From an uncultured Gammaproteobacteria bacterium (GTDB taxonomy: Bacteria; Pseudomonadota; Gammaproteobacteria; GCA-001735895): 64,000 nucleotides of DNA. The notes under the pieces were generated by a model, which was not told where the DNA came from, did no database searches, and worked only from the letters and a program-made list of their open reading frames with translations. Shown piece by piece: positions 63,742 to 64,000 of this stretch (position 1 is its first letter; every line of letters starts with the position of its first letter). The DNA is taken from contig CAMYLU010000003.1 of the NCBI GenBank assembly GCA_947259485.1, positions 62,001 to 126,000 of the forward strand, read 5' to 3'. The position numbers were made by a program, and so were the translations under genes.

Positions 63742-64000
63742 TCAGGTCGGCCTGTGACCGCCCAGTGCCTGGGTAATTTCATCGGCTGTCTGACGAACCG
63801 CATTGCCGAGTTCGCTCAAACGGTTATCCACTATGCGGGCCTTCGGTCCTGAAAGCGAAATCGCCGCCAACGCCTGCCCGTTTTCATCAAAGATTGCTGA
63901 CGCCACGCAACGCAGGCCGACCGCGTGTTCTTCGTCATCGAGCGCATATCCAAGCTGTCTGACCTGTTCGAGCTCTGCGCGTAACTGGGAGGGGTTATTG
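63742..64000 (-). CDS. IclR-family regulator, C-terminal part
   Basis: The frame enters from the right edge and ends at TGA 63742-63744. The visible 86 residues are the end of an IclR effector domain: LRAELEQVRQLGYALDDEEH, AVGLRCVASAIFDENG, AALAAISLSGPKARI with only small differences, then a final helix. It lies upstream of the aminotransferase gene on the same strand and probably controls it. The DNA-binding half is outside the window. Confidence 0.85.
   Translation of the reverse strand, partial: NNPSQLRAELEQVRQLGYALDDEEHAVGLRCVASAIFDENGQALAAISLSGPKARIVDNRLSELGNAVRQTADEITQALGGHRPT

Overview
The window looks like chromosome of a heterotrophic gammaproteobacterium, probably marine. The clues are a MSHA-type pilus assembly locus, AcnB-type aconitase beside citrate synthase, a GntR-prpBCD propionate operon, and an aminoethylphosphonate uptake/degradation cluster of the kind common in marine bacteria. 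No rRNA, tRNA, CRISPR array, transposase or phage gene was found. Gene density is high and most genes lie in tightly coupled operons with 1, 4 or 8 base overlaps.

Region 1 (1-15.9 kb, all minus strand) is a surface-appendage and signalling operon. In transcription order it holds a membrane histidine kinase, a single-domain response regulator, a GAF-GGDEF-EAL protein, a STAS-MshEN-GspE ATPase, a GspF-type platform protein, a major pilin and three minor pilins (one with calcium-binding type repeats). It ends with a 1714-residue mosaic surface protein carrying DNRLRE-like, Rossmann-like and LamG domains. A truncated membrane protein lies at the left edge. Region 2 (15.9-17.6 kb) holds a palindromic repeat that grades into nine 21-bp tandem units, a short MetE-like methyltransferase, and a possibly structured leader.

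Region 3 (17.6-31.1 kb) is for 2-aminoethylphosphonate (AEP). It contains an AepXVW-type ABC transporter, a GlpD-like flavoprotein, a dimethylglycine-dehydrogenase-like flavoprotein with a folate-binding GcvT part, PhnW, a LysR regulator, PhnA and PhnY. PhnW, PhnY and PhnA convert AEP to phosphonoacetaldehyde, phosphonoacetate, and finally acetate plus phosphate. The two extra flavoproteins suggest that modified AEPs are also used. Region 4 (31.2-39.7 kb) holds acnB and gltA, divergent from GntR-prpB-prpC-prpD (methylcitrate cycle). Region 5 (39.7-41.9 kb) has a phosphoribosyltransferase, a 51-residue coiled-coil protein, a DUF4332 protein and a DUF937 protein.

Region 6 (42.0-60.3 kb) is a complete purine-catabolic supercluster: purine ABC transporter, guanine and 8-oxoguanine deaminases, xanthine dehydrogenase XdhABC, PuuD urate hydroxylase, HIU hydrolase, OHCU decarboxylase, PuuE allantoinase, allantoicase and ureidoglycolate lyase. 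Guanine or xanthine is taken to glyoxylate and urea. A GntR regulator sits at the divergent promoter, and a uracil-DNA-glycosylase-fold protein lacking the canonical catalytic residue ends the right arm. Region 7 (60.4-64.0 kb) has a receiver-histidine kinase-like hybrid, a serine/threonine dehydratase-like enzyme, a class V aminotransferase of the glyoxylate group and a truncated IclR regulator. These could handle the glyoxylate made by the purine pathway.

The points most worth following are the STAS/c-di-GMP ATPase fusion, the flavoproteins of the AEP cluster, the Ung-fold protein in the purine operon, the same ATTGTYRACAAT palindrome at both GntR-controlled promoters, and the 21-bp tandem array growing out of a dispersed palindrome.
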